Shown here piece by piece: positions 48,664 to 57,541 of a DNA stretch of 64,000 nt (position 1 is its first letter; every line of letters starts with the position of its first letter). Below the pieces are notes generated by a model. The model did no database searches. It was not told the origin of the DNA and saw only the letters and a list, made by a program, of their open reading frames with translations. The position numbers and the translations under genes were made by a program. Source of the DNA: Mesorhizobium sp. ORS 3359. GTDB lineage: Bacteria; Pseudomonadota; Alphaproteobacteria; Rhizobiales; Rhizobiaceae. The stretch is from the NCBI GenBank assembly GCA_000824845.1, contig CCNC01000023.1, forward strand, positions 57,750 through 121,749, written 5' to 3'.

Positions 48664-48691
48664 CGTCGTCATTCCTGGTGGAGGGTTGAAC

Positions 48692-50086
48692 GTGGAATTT
48701 GAGGACAGGGTGGCGGCGTATGCGCCGAAGCTCGAGGCGCTGCAGGCCGAGCTTGCATCGCGCGGCGTCGAGTTCGTCGAGGTGCATACGGTCGATACGT
48801 CGGGCGTCGTGCGCTCCAAGATCGCGCCGCTGAAGCTTTCCACCTATGGCGAGTCGATCAATGCCATCCTCTATTGCGTCACCCATGGCGACGGTCAGCC
48901 GATGGGTGATGTCGCCTTCGCCTCGCCAAGCGCCAACGAGGAGAACGGCTTTCCCAACATCAAGGGCATCATCGATCCGGATACGGTGGTGCAGCATGGC
49001 TGGAAGCCGAAATTCGCTTCCGCCATCACGCGCTCCTACATGCTCGACGGCGCGCCTTGCGCCTACGATCCGCGCAACGTGCTTGCCCGTGTCGAGGAGC
49101 GCGCCAGGGCGCTCGGCTACGAGCCGAAATTCGCCCTCGAATACGAGTTCGGCATTTTCCACGCCGACCACGATCTGATGCGCGCCGGCCGCTATCGCGA
49201 GCTGAAGCCGTGGGGCCATTCGCTGATCAACTACGACCTCGTGCGCAGCGGCGAGTACCAGGATTTCGCCGCCGAGTTCATCACGCGCATGAAGAGCATC
49301 GATATCGGCGTCGCGTCGCTGGTCACCGAATATGGCTACGGCATGTATGAATACGCGCTGACGCCGAAGAGCGCGCTTGCCGCGGCGGATGCCGCGATGC
49401 GCGCCAAGCTGCATCTGCGCGAGCTGTGCGCCGAGCGCGGGCTGGTCGCCACCTTCATGACGCGCTTCCAGCCGCCAGGCAAGGAAAGCGCCTGCGGCGC
49501 GCACCACCATGTCAGCCTGTGGCGGGACGGCAAGTCTGCCTTCGCCGCCGGCCCGAACCGGCTGACGCCGGTCGCCGAGAAATTCGTCGCCGGCATGCTC
49601 AACCGCATGCAGGAGACGCATATTTTCTTCCGGCCGACGGTCAATTCCTACCGGCGCTTCGACCGCGGCGCGTGGTCGCCGGAAGACGTCGGCTGGGGGT
49701 TCGAGAACCGCACCGCGCCGATCCGCGCCATCACCACGCCGAACGATGCCGCCTGCCGGTTCGAGCACCGAGCGCCCGGCGCCGACGTCAATCCCTACCT
49801 GTCGATCGCCGCCATCCTGGCGGCCGGCTGCGAAGGCATTGAGAAGAACCTCCCGCTCGAGCCGCCGGTGACCAGCAACCTTGCCAATCTCGACAAGCCG
49901 AAGCTGCCGCGCACGCTGAACGCGTCCATTGAGGCCTTCGCCGCATCCGATTTCTGCGCCGAGGCGTTCGGCGAGGCGTTCCGCGACAATTATGCCGAGA
50001 GCCGTCGCGCCGAGCAGGCGGCCTTCGATGCCTGGCAGGCGTCGCATATCACCGACTTCGAATGGCAGCGCTATTTCGTCAGCTGA
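48692..50086 (+). CDS. Glutamine synthetase-family ligase (possible gamma-glutamyl-amine synthetase)
   Basis: A 464-aa GS-fold ligase. Metal-binding EYEFGIFHAD (about 150), ATP-site GKESACGAHHHVSLW (about 268-282), FRPTVNSYRRF and CRFEHRAPGADVNPYLSIAAIL near 355-375. It lacks the classical adenylylation-loop Tyr motif of GlnA and resembles PuuA-type enzymes that couple glutamate to amines using ATP. GTG start at 48692 is set by GGTGGAGGG. It is last in the transporter operon, so an imported amine could be glutamylated on entry. The amine is not known. Confidence 0.82.
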   Translation: MEFEDRVAAYAPKLEALQAELASRGVEFVEVHTVDTSGVVRSKIAPLKLSTYGESINAILYCVTHGDGQPMGDVAFASPSANEENGFPNIKGIIDPDTVVQHGWKPKFASAITRSYMLDGAPCAYDPRNVLARVEERARALGYEPKFALEYEFGIFHADHDLMRAGRYRELKPWGHSLINYDLVRSGEYQDFAAEFITRMKSIDIGVASLVTEYGYGMYEYALTPKSALAAADAAMRAKLHLRELCAERGLVATFMTRFQPPGKESACGAHHHVSLWRDGKSAFAAGPNRLTPVAEKFVAGMLNRMQETHIFFRPTVNSYRRFDRGAWSPEDVGWGFENRTAPIRAITTPNDAACRFEHRAPGADVNPYLSIAAILAAGCEGIEKNLPLEPPVTSNLANLDKPKLPRTLNASIEAFAASDFCAEAFGEAFRDNYAESRRAEQAAFDAWQASHITDFEWQRYFVS

Positions 50087-50191
50087 ACCGCCAAAGCTCT
50101 CCATGCTTCACACCCGGCGATCAGTTCCGCTGATCGCTGGGTCAAGCGAATTGGTGTGACATCGAAGGCGACGCTCCATAAATGAAGCCGC

Positions 50192-50297
50192 ACTTGAAGC
50201 GCGTCGCGCTGAACGGATTCAGGCGACGCGCTTCAAGTCTTTTTGTTGATGCATGTCGTTGTCCCAGAACCGCTGCGCACTTCTGGACGACATGCAT
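50192..50297. repeat. Rhizobial palindromic intergenic element, copy 2 (full)
   Basis: Two stem-loops. The first has perfect 16-bp arms (ACTTGAAGCGCGTCGC at 50192 with its complement at 50223-50238) followed by CTTTTTG, so it can also end the ligase operon. The second is GCATGTCGTTGTCCCAGAACC, then TTCTGGACGACATGC (50251-50295). Confidence 0.75.
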
Positions 50298-50307
50298 TAG
50301 GAGCGGC

Positions 50308-51039
50308 ATGATGACGGCGGAAGCAATCTCTGAGAGCAGAACCGGCGGCGATTTCTGGGACGGCGTGCGATTGTCGATGCCCGTCGTCGTCGCCTCTGCG
50401 CCATTTGCGATCCTGTTCGGGGCGATCGCCGTCGACAATGGTTTCTCGGTGCTCGAGGCGTTCCTGATGAGCGCGCTGATCTTTGGCGGCGCCAGCCAGA
50501 TGGTCGGCATCGAGCTGTTCGGCCAGCATGTCGCGCCATGGCTGATCGTGCTGTCGATCTTCGCGGTGAATTTCCGCCATGTGCTCTATTCGGCCGGCAT
50601 CGGCCGGCGCATCGCGCATTGGCCGCTGCTGCAGCAGGCGCTGGGCTACTTCATTCTGACCGACCCGCAATTTGCGGTGGCGGAGGCGAGGGCCGTGTCA
50701 GGCAAGCCGGTCGGGTTCGTCTGGTATCTTGGACTTGGCCTGCCGGTCTACGTGTTTTGGGTAATCGAAAGCGGGTTGGGCGCGGTGTTCGGCAAGCTCA
50801 TTCCGGATACTCATGCGCTGGGTATCGATTTCCTGTTGCCGATCTACTTTCTCGGCCTCGTCCTCGGTTTCCGCAAGCGGCCGCTATGGCTGCCCGTCGT
50901 CGCCGCAAGCGCGGCCGGATCGATCATCGCCTACAAGACGGTCGGCTCTCCCTGGCATGTCTCGATCGGCGCAGTCGCCGGCGTGCTGCTGGCGGTGGTC
51001 CTGCCGCCGCATCACAGCGGAATAGGGGAGCGGCCGTGA
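50308..51039 (+). CDS. azlC: AzlC family branched-chain amino-acid/azaleucine exporter subunit
   Basis: A 243-aa inner-membrane protein. Family segments: GVRLSMPVVVASAPFAILFGAIAV (about 16-39), FLMSALIFGGASQMVGIELFG, SIFAVNFRHVLYSAGIGRRIA and ILTDPQFAVAEARA. With AzlD it exports branched-chain amino acids or analogues. TTAGGAGCGGC precedes the ATG. The gene overlaps azlD (GTGA). Confidence 0.88.
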   Translation: MMTAEAISESRTGGDFWDGVRLSMPVVVASAPFAILFGAIAVDNGFSVLEAFLMSALIFGGASQMVGIELFGQHVAPWLIVLSIFAVNFRHVLYSAGIGRRIAHWPLLQQALGYFILTDPQFAVAEARAVSGKPVGFVWYLGLGLPVYVFWVIESGLGAVFGKLIPDTHALGIDFLLPIYFLGLVLGFRKRPLWLPVVAASAAGSIIAYKTVGSPWHVSIGAVAGVLLAVVLPPHHSGIGERP

Positions 51040-51332
51040 GCACGACCTTCTGGATCATCCTCGCCGGCGCGATCGCCACCTATCTGACCCGGGTCGGCGG
51101 CCACCTCGTCATCTCGCGCTTCGAGAATATCCACCCACGCGTCGAGGCGGGGCTGAACGCTGTGCCTGCCGCGGTGCTGACGACGCTGGTCGCGCCGGCA
51201 GTGCTTGGCGCCGGGCCCGCCGAATGGGCGGCGCTGGTGGTCACCGCTTTGGTGTCGCTGCGCGGCGGGTTGATGTCGATGTTCCTGGCAGGTGCTGCGG
51301 TGCTGATCGTCGCGCGGCAGTTTGTGGGATAG
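51036..51332 (+). CDS. azlD: AzlD family exporter subunit
   Basis: A 98-aa membrane protein with about three helices: TTFWIILAGAIATYLTRVGG, a PAAVLTTLVAPAVL segment and LVSLRGGLMSMFLAGAAVLIV. It is the small partner of AzlC. GTG start at 51036 overlaps the azlC stop by 4 nt. Confidence 0.85.
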   Translation: MSTTFWIILAGAIATYLTRVGGHLVISRFENIHPRVEAGLNAVPAAVLTTLVAPAVLGAGPAEWAALVVTALVSLRGGLMSMFLAGAAVLIVARQFVG

Positions 51333-51391
51333 ATTCTGCCGGCGCGATCGTTTCGGACCGCCGGCGCTGCCTCTCATTGCCCTTTCGGGCA

Positions 51392-51416
51392 TTTCTCCCC
51401 GTAGGACGGGGAGAAA
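51392..51416. terminator. Bidirectional terminator-like palindrome
   Basis: Perfect 11-bp arms TTTCTCCCCGT and ACGGGGAGAAA with a 3-nt loop, between the convergent azlD and aminopeptidase P genes. A related TTCTCCCCTTGTGAGG begins at 63970, so this may also be a dispersed palindrome. Confidence 0.65.
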
Positions 51417-51426
51417 GAAGCTAATC

Positions 51427-53271
51427 TCAAATCTTCGCGTCGTGCGGCAGCGGCGCCGTCGCCTTCTCCAGCCAGGCCAGCGTTTCGCCGTCGACCATCG
51501 GGCCAATCTCGGCCAGCACCCATGCATGATACTGGTCGAGCCAGTGCAACTCATCGCGCGTCAGAAGATCGGTGCGGATGAGCCGCTTGTCGATCGGCGC
51601 CAGCGTCAGAGTCTCGAAGCCATGCATGGGGATGTCGCCGCCTTCGATCTGTTCCGCCGGCGTGACCAGGATCAAGTTCTCGATGCGGATGCCGTAGGCG
51701 CCTTCCTTGTAGTAGCCTGGTTCGTTGGACAGCATCATGCCGGCCAGCAGCTTTTCGGTGCCGGTGCGGGCGATGCGCTGCGGCCCTTCATGCACGGCAA
51801 GGTAGGAGCCGACGCCATGGCCGGTGCCATGGGCGAAGTCGCAGCCATGCTTCCACAGTGCCACGCGCGCGACGGCGTCGATTTCCGAGCCGCGCGTGCC
51901 GGCGGGGAAACGCAGCGTCGAGATGCCGATCATGCCCTTCAGCACGAGCGTGAAGCGCTCCCGCATCTCCTGCGTCGGCTCACCGATCGGAACCGTGCGG
52001 GTGATGTCGGTGGTGCCGTCCTGATACTGACCGCCGGAATCGAGCAGGAACAGTTCTCCGCTTTCCAGTTTGCGGCTGGTGGCGCGCGAGACGCGGTAAT
52101 GCATGATCGCGCCGTTCGGGCCGGCGCCGGAAATCGTGTCGAAGGAGATGTCGCGCAGCGGCATCTGGGTTTCCTCGCCGGTCTGGCGGCGCACTTCCTC
52201 CAGCTTGGTGACGACGGCGATCTCATCGAGCGTGCCCGGCTGCTGGCGGTCGAGCCAGCACAGCAGCTTGGCGATCGCTGCGCCATCACGGCGATGCGCG
52301 GCGCGGCTGCCGGCGATCTCGGCCTGGTTCTTGGTCGCGCGGGGAATACGCGCCGGGTCAGCCGCCAAGACGACGGTGCCGCCATTGTCCTCGGTCAGCG
52401 TCCGCAGCTTTTCCGCCGCCAGCACCGGATCCAGCGCGATCCTGGCGCCGTTTTTGGCCAGCTCGACGATTGCCGCTTCGAACTCGCCCGGATCATGCAG
52501 ATCGGCAAGCTGGGTGAGATAGGCCGCGACCTGGCGCGGGAATTTGCGCTGGTCCATGAACAGCTGATGCTTGCCGTCGTCGGCGAGGATGGCAAAGCCG
52601 AGCGCCAGCGGCGTGTGCGGCACGTCGCCGCCACGGATGTTGAAGCTCCAGGCGATGGAAGAGGGGTCGGTCAGCACCGCATGGGTGGCGCCGTCCTTCT
52701 GGATGGCGCTTGCCAACCGCACAAGCTTGTCCTTGGCGAGCTCACCGGCAAAATTGAGCTCGTGCAACTCCACCGGCGCGCGCGGCGGCTCGGGCTGGTC
52801 TTTCCAGATGATGTCGATCGGGTTTCTGTCGAGCGGCACCAAGGTCGCGCCGGATTGCTCGGCCGACGCCTTCAGCGCCCTGACCTCGCCGATCGTATGC
52901 AGCCAGGGGTCGAAGGCGAGCCTTGCGCCCTTGCCGAGATTGTCCTTGATCCAATTGGCCGGCGGATTGTCGATGAGGCTTTCGACGGTGAAGATGCCGA
53001 GATCGACCTCGTTTCGGACCTGCAGCGTGTAGCGGCCGTCGACGAAGATGAAGGCGCGGTCGCGCAGGATGATGGCGACGCCGGCCGAACCGGAAAAGCC
53101 GGTCAGCCATTTCAGCCGCGCCGAGCGGTCGGCGACATATTCGCCTTGATGCTCGTCCGCGCGGGGAACGATGAAGCCATCCAGGCCATTGTCGGCCAGC
53201 CATTGCCGCAGCTCCGCCACGCGCGGCTTGCCGACGGCCGGATCGCCAGCGGAATCAAAGGTCTGAAACAT
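51427..53271 (-). CDS. Xaa-Pro aminopeptidase (aminopeptidase P, M24B)
   Basis: A 614-aa enzyme of the long (eukaryote-like) aminopeptidase P type: two creatinase-like N-terminal domains (to about 320) and an M24 catalytic domain. Metal ligands are visible: two Asp in LLDSGGQYQDGTTDITRT, His in GTGHGVGSY, Glu in SNEPGYY and Glu in GIRIENL. It removes N-terminal residues next to proline in the cytoplasm. AGGAGAGG precedes the ATG at 53271. Start and length are normal. Confidence 0.9.
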   Translation of the reverse strand: MFQTFDSAGDPAVGKPRVAELRQWLADNGLDGFIVPRADEHQGEYVADRSARLKWLTGFSGSAGVAIILRDRAFIFVDGRYTLQVRNEVDLGIFTVESLIDNPPANWIKDNLGKGARLAFDPWLHTIGEVRALKASAEQSGATLVPLDRNPIDIIWKDQPEPPRAPVELHELNFAGELAKDKLVRLASAIQKDGATHAVLTDPSSIAWSFNIRGGDVPHTPLALGFAILADDGKHQLFMDQRKFPRQVAAYLTQLADLHDPGEFEAAIVELAKNGARIALDPVLAAEKLRTLTEDNGGTVVLAADPARIPRATKNQAEIAGSRAAHRRDGAAIAKLLCWLDRQQPGTLDEIAVVTKLEEVRRQTGEETQMPLRDISFDTISGAGPNGAIMHYRVSRATSRKLESGELFLLDSGGQYQDGTTDITRTVPIGEPTQEMRERFTLVLKGMIGISTLRFPAGTRGSEIDAVARVALWKHGCDFAHGTGHGVGSYLAVHEGPQRIARTGTEKLLAGMMLSNEPGYYKEGAYGIRIENLILVTPAEQIEGGDIPMHGFETLTLAPIDKRLIRTDLLTRDELHWLDQYHAWVLAEIGPMVDGETLAWLEKATAPLPHDAKI

Positions 53272-53300
53272 GGTGGCCTCTCCTCGGATGCTTGTCGCAA

Positions 53301-53410
53301 CCTAAAGCGCGTCGCGATCTTTCAGATTCGCTCCATGCGCTTTAGGTTTTTGATCTTACGCATGTCTTTATCCCGAAAGCGGTGCCCACTTTCGGGAGAC
53401 ATGCTTTAGA
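53301..53410. repeat. Rhizobial palindromic intergenic element, copy 3 (diverged full)
   Basis: First stem CCTAAAGCGC (53301) with GCGCTTTAGG (53337-53346), then TTTTTG. Second stem GCATGTCTTTATCCCGAAAGC, then CTTTCGGGAGACATGC (53360-53404). Same two-part plan as copy 2 with changed sequence. It lies just before the aminopeptidase start on the minus strand. Confidence 0.7.
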
Positions 53411-53614
53411 GCATTTCGGGCGCCAATTGAAACGGATCTGTCACCAGACGCCATATGATCCAGATATGCTGAAGCGACGACGTGCAAGCCAGGCGCGCCC
53501 CCGTGTCTTTCCGCATGGACGCTATGCAGAATCGTCGATTTCCAGACAGGTCGGCAGGGCTTAGTTTGCCGGATGTGGAGGAATGAATCCTGTTGTCCTG
53601 CAAAGGAGACTGTC

Positions 53615-53800
53615 ATGTCCACGCTTCCAGCCAGACGCGGATTTTTCAGAAACGCCATGAGCGCGCTGATCGAAGCTCGCCGGCGCGAGGCGAGCCGCTA
53701 CGTCAACGGGGCGCTGCTTTGTCTCGACGATGAAACGCTGAACGCCAATGGCTACGATCGCGAAGAGCTGAAGAAGGCGGCAAACTCGCTTTATGTGTGA
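53615..53800 (+). CDS. Small DUF1127-like protein
   Basis: A 61-aa basic protein, MSTLPARRGFFRNAMSAL..., with the pattern RRREASRYVNGALLCLDDETLNANGYDREELKKA, which resembles DUF1127 (YjiS-type) small proteins with an invariant L-D-x-L-x-x-x-G core. In alphaproteobacteria such proteins can bind RNA and affect carbon or phosphate metabolism; this one is unassigned. CAAAGGAGACTGTC sets the ATG. It faces prmA tail to tail. Confidence 0.65.
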   Translation: MSTLPARRGFFRNAMSALIEARRREASRYVNGALLCLDDETLNANGYDREELKKAANSLYV

Positions 53801-53809
53801 GTAACCGCC

Positions 53810-54682
53810 TTAGCGCTTCAGGTGGATGGTCACCCACCCCTCGCGATGGAAGGTGCGGACGTGACGAAAACTCTGGCCGACATAGGCTGAGACCACAGCG
53901 TCGCGCTGCCGGTCGAGGATGCCGGACAGCACCAGCGAGCCGCCGAGCCTGATATGCCGGGCCATCTGAGGCGCCAGCCGCATCAGCGGCCGGGCCAGGA
54001 TGTTGGCGACGATGAGATCGAAAGGCGCGCGCCTGGCGAAGATCGGGTTGTGGAAGCCCGGCGCCGTCACTGTCTCGACCAGCGCCTTGACATGGTTGAG
54101 GCGGGCGTTGGCGGCGGCGACGCGGATGGCGACCGGATCGATGTCGGTCGCCAGCACAGGAATATGCGCGAGCTTGGCGAGCGCGATGGCAAGCACCGCG
54201 CTTCCGGTTCCGAGGTCGAGGGCGTTGCGCGGCCGTTCGCGCAGCACGACCTGCTCCAGCATTTCGAGGCAGCCGGCGGTGGTGCCGTGATGGCCGGTGC
54301 CGAAGGCAAGGCCTGCCTCGATCTCGATGGCGAGATCACCGGCGTGGCGCTTGGCGCGGTCGTGCGACCCGTGGACGAGAAAGCGGCCGGCGCGGACCGG
54401 CTTCAAGCCTTCCAGCGAGCGCGACACCCAGTCGATATCGGGAAGGACCTCGCGCTCGACGGCCTTCGGCACGCCGAGACCGGCGAGGATGTCCCTGACC
54501 CGCGCCTCGACGGGATCGATGTCGCCATCGGCATAGAGCGACACTTCGTGGATGTCTTTTTCCTCGTCGAGCTCCAGCACAGCGATCGGCAGCCCGTCAT
54601 CCTCGAAGGCGGCGTCCAGCGCCGCGAAGATGCGGTCGGCCTCAATCTTGCTGGCGGTGAGGTGCAGCCTGGTCTGGCCCAT
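53810..54682 (-). CDS. prmA: Ribosomal protein L11 methyltransferase
   Basis: A 290-aa SAM methyltransferase that trimethylates ribosomal protein L11. Motifs: [18 protein letters not shown] (about 125-142), SAM site [18 protein letters not shown], and [13 protein letters not shown] in place of NPPY. The N-terminal ~90 residues form the L11-recognition domain. Start ATG at 54682. Convergent with the small DUF1127-like gene. Confidence 0.9.
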   Translation of the reverse strand: MGQTRLHLTASKIEADRIFAALDAAFEDDGLPIAVLELDEEKDIHEVSLYADGDIDPVEARVRDILAGLGVPKAVEREVLPDIDWVSRSLEGLKPVRAGRFLVHGSHDRAKRHAGDLAIEIEAGLAFGTGHHGTTAGCLEMLEQVVLRERPRNALDLGTGSAVLAIALAKLAHIPVLATDIDPVAIRVAAANARLNHVKALVETVTAPGFHNPIFARRAPFDLIVANILARPLMRLAPQMARHIRLGGSLVLSGILDRQRDAVVSAYVGQSFRHVRTFHREGWVTIHLKR

Positions 54683-54699
54683 CAGGAAGACTCTTGTTT

Positions 54700-54748
54700 G
54701 AACATGATCTTTTCCGAAAACCGGTTCCCACTTTTCGGGATCATGTTT
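54700..54748. repeat. Rhizobial palindromic intergenic element, copy 4 (second half only)
   Basis: AACATGATCTTTTCCGAAAACC paired with TTTTCGGGATCATGTT, the same plan as the second half of copies 2 and 3. It overlaps the last codons of the SCO1 gene. Confidence 0.65.
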
Positions 54749-55325
54749 GCCCGCCGGCGGCCAGCCGTTTCAGCTTGGCGACGGCGGTGTCGGCGCTCTC
54801 GCCATAGGCGATGGTGCCGGCGAAATCGCCCTTGGCGTTGAGCAGCAGCACCGAGGCCGTATGGTCCATCGTGTAGTCGCCGTCGCCGGTGTCGACCTTC
54901 TTCCAATAGATGCCGAAGGCCTTGGCCATGGCATGCACCTCGTCCGGATCGCCGGTGATGCCGGTGATGCGGTCGGAGAAGTTGCTGACATAGGTGTTCA
55001 TCGTCTCCGGCGTGTCGCGCTCCGGATCGACGGTGACGAAATAGGCGTTGAGGTTCTTGCCGCTGTCGCCCATCGTCTTCAGCCAGCCGGCCAGCTCGAA
55101 CAGGGTTGTCGGGCAGACTTCCGGGCAATGGGTAAAGCCGAAGAACACGACGCTCGGGTGGCCCCTGAAGGCGGCTTCGGTGATCGGCGCGCCTTTCTGG
55201 TCGACCAGCGTGAAGGGTGCGCCGAAGGGCTCGCCGCCATAATGGCCGCGGTACCAGTCGAACGTCAGCCAGCCGATGCCCGCCGCCATCAGGACGAGAA
55301 TGCCGACCAGGATTGAACGCATCAT
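54741..55325 (-). CDS. SCO1/SenC family copper chaperone
   Basis: A 194-aa membrane-anchored thioredoxin-fold protein. One N-terminal helix ([19 protein letters not shown]), then [20 protein letters not shown] with the CxxxC copper site, and the His ligand in [11 protein letters not shown]. It delivers copper to cytochrome c oxidase or acts in redox defence in the periplasm. Starts at 55325 or the next ATG at 55322. The stop codon lies within repeat copy 4, so the C-terminus (AAGGQT) may derive partly from the element. Confidence 0.88.
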   Translation of the reverse strand: MMRSILVGILVLMAAGIGWLTFDWYRGHYGGEPFGAPFTLVDQKGAPITEAAFRGHPSVVFFGFTHCPEVCPTTLFELAGWLKTMGDSGKNLNAYFVTVDPERDTPETMNTYVSNFSDRITGITGDPDEVHAMAKAFGIYWKKVDTGDGDYTMDHTASVLLLNAKGDFAGTIAYGESADTAVAKLKRLAAGGQT

Positions 55326-55518
55326 CAGTGAATGTCCGTCGTGATTGCCTTGGGGCAAGTTTGGCGACACTCTTAGCGGGTCTGCGCCGGGCACGCAAAG
55401 ATGCCGCGTTGCCGCAAGCAGAGATCCAGGTGGGGCACAAACCCCGTGTCGGGCGGCTTGCAAACGCCACGATCTTGTCCCACCTGACATCGGCAAACGC
55501 CAACCGAGGAGGCAACCT

Positions 55519-56004
55519 TTGCGAAAACTGATCGGCTTGTTCGCCGCTTGTCTTGCTCTCAGCGCCGGCGCGGCCATGGCCGACGAAGTGGGCAAAGTGG
55601 GTGTCGACTGGGTCGGCAACGACATCATGATCGATGCCATCAAGGACCCGAAGGTCGACGGCGTCACCTGCCACGTCGCCTATTTCGACCGCAGCATCAT
55701 CGACCGGCTGCATAAGGGCAACTGGTTCGAGGATCCTTCCGATTCCTCAATCTCCTGCCGCCAGACTGGGCCGATCACCATCGGCGACATCGATATGGGC
55801 GAGGGCGGCGAGGAAGTGTTCAAACAGGGCCTCAGCCTGATCTGGAAGAAGCAGGTGGTGAACCGTATCTACGACAGGAAGAACGAGACGCTGATCTATC
55901 TGTCGCATTCGCGCCAGGTGCAGAACGGCTCGGCGAAGATGTCGGTCACCACCGTGCCGCTCTACGGCCAGAACGTGGTCTGGACCAAGGGCAAGCCGCA
56001 ATAG
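55519..56004 (+). CDS. creA: CreA family protein
   Basis: A 161-aa exported protein. Signal peptide about 1-21 (LIGLFAACLALSAGAAMA), then the CreA pattern VDWVGNDIMIDAIKDPKVDGVTCHVAYFDR and a VNRIYDRKNETLIYLSHS C-terminal part. Two Cys (in VTCHV and ISCRQ) may form a disulfide. CreA is widespread but of uncertain function. The TTG start at 55519 is set by GAGGAGG 7 nt upstream; a longer frame extends upstream without support. Confidence 0.82.
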   Translation: MRKLIGLFAACLALSAGAAMADEVGKVGVDWVGNDIMIDAIKDPKVDGVTCHVAYFDRSIIDRLHKGNWFEDPSDSSISCRQTGPITIGDIDMGEGGEEVFKQGLSLIWKKQVVNRIYDRKNETLIYLSHSRQVQNGSAKMSVTTVPLYGQNVVWTKGKPQ

Positions 56005-56074
56005 CTCCCGAGACAGGCTTGGCGGGGGGCGGGTCGCGCTTGCGAGGCCGTCCCCGCCGGCGTAAAGCCGCTTC

Positions 56075-56716
56075 ATGGACCGTCCTGAAAACCTTGTCCT
56101 GAAAGATCCCGAGCCGCGCATCCATCCGACCGCGGAGCTCAAAAGCTGCAAGCTCGGCCGCTATGCCTCGATCGGCGAGCGGGTGATCCTGCGAGAAGTG
56201 AGCGTCGGCGACTTTTCCTATTTCGAGCGCCATTCGGAAGCGATCTACACCACGATCGGCAAGTTCTGCTCGATCGCCGCCAACAGCCGCATCAACGCGC
56301 TCGAGCACCCGATCGAGCGGCTGACGCAGCACAAGGTCAGCTACCGGCCGAACGAGTATTTCCGCTGGCTGGGCGTCGACGCTGAATTTCGCGCGCGCCG
56401 GCAAGCCAAACCGGTCAGTGTCGGCCACGATGTCTGGATCGGCTATGGCGTGGTCGTCATGCCGGGCGTTGCGATTGGCAACGGCGCCGTCATCGGCGCC
56501 AATGCCGTGGTGACGCATGACGTCGCGCCCTACACGATCGTCGCCGGCGTTCCGGCGAAGCCCTTGCGCGAACGCTTCTCAGCGGTAGTCGCGGCGCGTA
56601 TCGAGGCCCTGGCCTGGTGGGATTGGGCGCCGGAAAAACTGGCGAGCGCAATCCCCGACATGCAAGCCATGCAGATCGAGGCCTTCCTCGATCGCTGGGA
56701 AGGCAGTACTCCCTGA
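56075..56716 (+). CDS. Hexapeptide-repeat transferase, phosphonate-metabolism type (TIGR03308-like)
   Basis: A 213-aa left-handed beta-helix acyltransferase. Characteristic stretches: [24 protein letters not shown] (about 11-35), [71 protein letters not shown]. These match proteins normally encoded in phn (phosphonate C-P lyase) operons. No other phn gene is in the window, so here it is an orphan and its acceptor is unknown. Confidence 0.78.
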   Translation: MDRPENLVLKDPEPRIHPTAELKSCKLGRYASIGERVILREVSVGDFSYFERHSEAIYTTIGKFCSIAANSRINALEHPIERLTQHKVSYRPNEYFRWLGVDAEFRARRQAKPVSVGHDVWIGYGVVVMPGVAIGNGAVIGANAVVTHDVAPYTIVAGVPAKPLRERFSAVVAARIEALAWWDWAPEKLASAIPDMQAMQIEAFLDRWEGSTP

Positions 56717-57038
56717 CACACAGAATGCCGCTGAAAGCATAACGGCGCTGTCTGGATTTACGCTTCTGCCGGGAGTGGTGCCCCTCCCGCCATGCGGGGG
56801 TGGCGCGGCGGAAGGGGCTGGAGGCATACCGCCGTGAAGCGGAAGGAACAGGCTCGCTTGCCTGCACCGGCACTATCGCAAACAAACCGATAAGGTGTTT
56901 CTTCACGCGCCTGCGCTTCTGGCGTGTGTCTGATTGCAGCCGCGTGTAGGCACCAAAATTCAGGCCCTTGGAACCTGAGGCGGCGGCAGCTTGTTTCTCC
57001 GCAGATGCTCTTACATCCACAGTTTTAGAAGGACTTGC
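56717..57038. other. 322-bp non-coding gap
   Basis: No gene or known RNA was seen. The stretch has GC-rich inverted pieces (GCCCCTCCCGCCATGCGGGGG near 56779) but no clear promoter beyond the expected one for the iron-permease gene. Confidence 0.4.
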
Positions 57039-57533
57039 ATGATCGAGAGAACTTTTAGCAAGGTAGCCAACTGGGTGGCCCATCTGGCCGGCCTGCCGTG
57101 GACTTTCGTCATCTGTGTGCTGATCGTTGTCGTATGGGCGGCAAGCGGCCCGATCTTCGGCTTTTCGGACACTTGGCAGTTGGTCATCAACACCGGCACC
57201 ACCATCGTCACCTTCCTGATGGTGTTCCTGATCCAGAACACGCAGAACCGCGACGGCGCCGCGATCCAGGCCAAGCTCGACGAGCTGATCAGGGTCAGCC
57301 GCGCCCACAATCATTTCATCGGCATCGAGCACCTGACGGAATCCGAGGTCGAGGAGATCCGCGCCAAATGCGAGGCGGCGGCGAAGCGGCACGACCGCAA
57401 GATCGCCGAAACGGCCGCCAACAAGGCCGTGGCCGGAAAGAACGGCACGAGGCATGCGGCCAAGTCCACCGGCGCGGCCGCAAAGAAGCCTGCGGCCGGG
57501 AAGAACGCCTCCAAGAAGAAAGCGGCTGCTTGA
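57039..57533 (+). CDS. Low-affinity iron permease-family membrane protein
   Basis: A 164-aa protein of the Fe(II) permease-like family. Two helices (VANWVAHLAGLPWTFVICVLIVVVWA and TWQLVINTGTTIVTFLMVFLIQNTQNRD), the latter with the conserved FLIQNTQNRD ending, then RAHNHFIGIEHLTE. The C-terminal ~45 residues are Lys/Ala-rich, histone H1-like (AAKKPAAGKNASKKKAAA). Iron transport is a family label and is not proven for bacterial members. AGAAGGACTTGC precedes the ATG. Confidence 0.75.
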   Translation: MIERTFSKVANWVAHLAGLPWTFVICVLIVVVWAASGPIFGFSDTWQLVINTGTTIVTFLMVFLIQNTQNRDGAAIQAKLDELIRVSRAHNHFIGIEHLTESEVEEIRAKCEAAAKRHDRKIAETAANKAVAGKNGTRHAAKSTGAAAKKPAAGKNASKKKAAA

Positions 57534-57541
57534 AAGGGCCG

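Noticed and set aside
50192..50297. CRISPR array or tRNA-like structure
   Set aside because: It consists of two different palindromes without repeat-spacer periodicity, and no tRNA fold or CCA end was found.
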